From assembly GCA_937901805.1 (NCBI GenBank), contig CALDJI010000058.1, forward strand, positions 1-6,473: a DNA stretch of 6,473 nucleotides, read 5' to 3'. Position numbers and translations under genes: made by a program. Below the pieces are notes generated by a model that made no database searches, was not told the DNA's origin, and worked only from the letters and a program-made list of their open reading frames with translations. Positions 5,254-6,473 of this stretch are shown piece by piece (position 1 is the stretch's first letter; each line of letters opens with the position of its first letter). The stretch is from an uncultured Clostridia bacterium (GTDB taxonomy: Bacteria > Bacillota > Clostridia > Oscillospirales > Ruminococcaceae).

Positions 5254-6473
5254 TGCCTTTAAATCTCCAGGTAAAGACTGCGGCCCTAGTACACCATTCG
5301 ATACACATCGCAAGCCACACGCCATAAATATCCAAACCGCACACAATTCCCAGTACATAACCAAGCACCACACGGATACTCCACATACTGATCAATGCAG
5401 CGACCGTTGTATAAACAGCATCGCCGGCTGCACGCAGAGCATTGGGAGTAATAAAGCTGGCCGGCCAGGTAGTAACCAGCCCGATAATCGGAATCAGTAA
5501 AAGGAGCATGGTCTTATGTGCTGCCTCTGCCGGAGGATGGAACAGCCCGAGCAAAACAGGGGTCAAGGGGATAAAGATAATCATCATAATCCCGGTAATA
5601 AATTTGGTGTAGCGGTTAATGGATTTTAAATACTGCCTTGCAATATCATACCGACCTGCGCCAACGCATTGACCAATAATGGTAGTAGTGCACAGCTGAG
5701 CGGCAAACATCGGAATCTGCCACATATTTAACAGGTTATTGCCAATTGCATTTGCAGTAATACTCATTGTCCCAAGCATTACGACAAAGGTCTGCACCAG
5801 GATTTTTCCGCCGTTAAAGAACAGCTGCTCGGTTCCGGCGGGAATACCAATATATAGAATGCTCTTCTGGAGTTTTCCATCAAAAGTAAAGAAATGCTTG
5901 AATTTAATACCAAGATCAGACCGTTTGAGAAGCAAATACAAAAGAGCCAGAATACTGACCAAAACACGGCTGCAAACCATTGCAATGGAAACGCCCAGCA
6001 CGCCGAGTTGCAGCACTTGGATTAAAATGATATTGCCAACCAGATAAGCACAGTTCATAACCACAGACATGACCATAGACGCCTTGGTATCGCCAAGTCC
6101 CCTGAGCGCACCTGCACTCGCCTGGTATACCGCATAAAACGGATAAGAAATGGACGAACCAATCAGATAAATATAAGCATTGTCCAAAATTTTCTGTTCT
6201 GCCGAACCAAACAGCAGATTCAGCGTCTGATTCGGGAAGAGGTTAATGACAACCATGATTACCACAGCAATCATGACAGAAGAAGTGACTGCCTGGGAAA
6301 TCGTTTTAGCCGCACGCGACTTATCCCCTTTGCCTATGTACTGTGCAACAACGACTGTCCCGCCCGTTGCAATGGCAATAAACAGGTTGGTCAAAAAAAA
6401 GTTCAGTGAATCTACCATACTGACCGCGGAAACTGCTTCCGCACCGGAAGAACTGACCATAGAAGAGTTAATC
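5225..6473 (-). CDS. MATE-family multidrug/cation antiporter, partial at 5' end
   Basis: MATE exporters move drugs or metabolites out across the cytoplasmic membrane in exchange for Na+ or H+. The visible part covers 415 residues with most of the usual 12 membrane helices; full-length proteins are about 450. The frame stays open to the window edge. The first ATG in the window (6460) has no ribosome binding site and lies inside the conserved end of the first helix (MVSSSGAEAVSAVSMVDS), so the true start is upstream, outside the window. Counting from that ATG, family signatures are GGTVVVAQYIGKGD near 33-46, ALRGLGDTK near 117-125, and their duplicated equivalents in the C-terminal half: GTEQLFFNGGKILVQTF, TANAIGNNL, IIGQCVGAGR and NALRAAGDA. 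The two-fold pattern fits the MATE inverted-repeat fold. The substrate cannot be told from sequence. The gene ends in TAA at 5225-5227, just before a clear terminator, and is convergent with the plus-strand cluster. Confidence 0.93.
   Translation of the reverse strand, partial: INSSMVSSSGAEAVSAVSMVDSLNFFLTNLFIAIATGGTVVVAQYIGKGDKSRAAKTISQAVTSSVMIAVVIMVVINLFPNQTLNLLFGSAEQKILDNAYIYLIGSSISYPFYAVYQASAGALRGLGDTKASMVMSVVMNCAYLVGNIILIQVLQLGVLGVSIAMVCSRVLVSILALLYLLLKRSDLGIKFKHFFTFDGKLQKSILYIGIPAGTEQLFFNGGKILVQTFVVMLGTMSITANAIGNNLLNMWQIPMFAAQLCTTTIIGQCVGAGRYDIARQYLKSINRYTKFITGIMMIIFIPLTPVLLGLFHPPAEAAHKTMLLLLIPIIGLVTTWPASFITPNALRAAGDAVYTTVAALISMWSIRVVLGYVLGIVCGLDIYGVWLAMCIEWCTRAAVFTWRFKGTKWQKHKLV

Noticed and set aside
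6458..6460. ATG at 6460 as the MATE start
   Set aside because: The frame is open upstream to the window edge, there is no Shine-Dalgarno sequence, and this Met is the conserved one at the end of helix 1 in MATE proteins.
1..6473. CRISPR array, tRNA, rRNA or complete insertion sequence
   Set aside because: No regularly spaced repeats, no cloverleaf, no rRNA-like stretch, and no intact transposase with terminal inverted repeats were seen on either strand.

Overview
The window looks like part of the chromosome of a low-to-mid-GC Gram-positive anaerobe, probably a gut Clostridia (Ruminococcaceae/Oscillospiraceae-like). This is inferred from strong AGGAGG ribosome binding sites, the membrane-anchored HtrA architecture and the style of the mobile-element debris. 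No rRNA, tRNA or complete IS is present, so the taxonomy stays loose.

Layout. (1) Bases 1-1063, minus strand: the N-terminal 354 residues of an HtrA/DegP-type membrane-anchored serine protease. Its 3' part, including the catalytic serine, lies outside the window. (2) About 1064-1892: a gene-poor stretch with a decayed relaxase-like C-terminal tail (about 1272-1533, one internal stop and one frameshift), then a good extended -10 promoter. (3) 1893-2513, plus: a complete TetR/AcrR-family regulator followed by a clear hairpin terminator. (4) 2578-2886: mostly non-coding, with a promoter-like inverted-repeat region and a possible minus-strand gene remnant. (5) 2887-4704, plus: a tight three-gene cluster made of an unrecognised 161-aa soluble protein, a 56-aa single-pass membrane protein, and a DUF1266-domain protein broken by a frameshift near base 4500. 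(6) 4705-5224: a very long perfect hairpin at 4801-4849, a weakly supported GTG-start ORF, and a second hairpin that ends the MATE gene. (7) 5225-6473, minus: a MATE-family multidrug/cation exporter lacking its first few dozen residues because it runs off the window.

How the parts fit. The htrA-like and MATE genes look like ordinary housekeeping or stress genes. The roughly 4 kb between them has the character of an accessory island: conjugative-element debris, an orphan TetR regulator, and a small operon of little-known proteins whose last gene is disrupted. The three-gene operon is the most likely place for something undescribed. Its genes are 2-8 bp apart and each has its own Shine-Dalgarno site, so they are probably co-translated and may form a membrane-associated complex. 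Their function cannot be read from the sequence.
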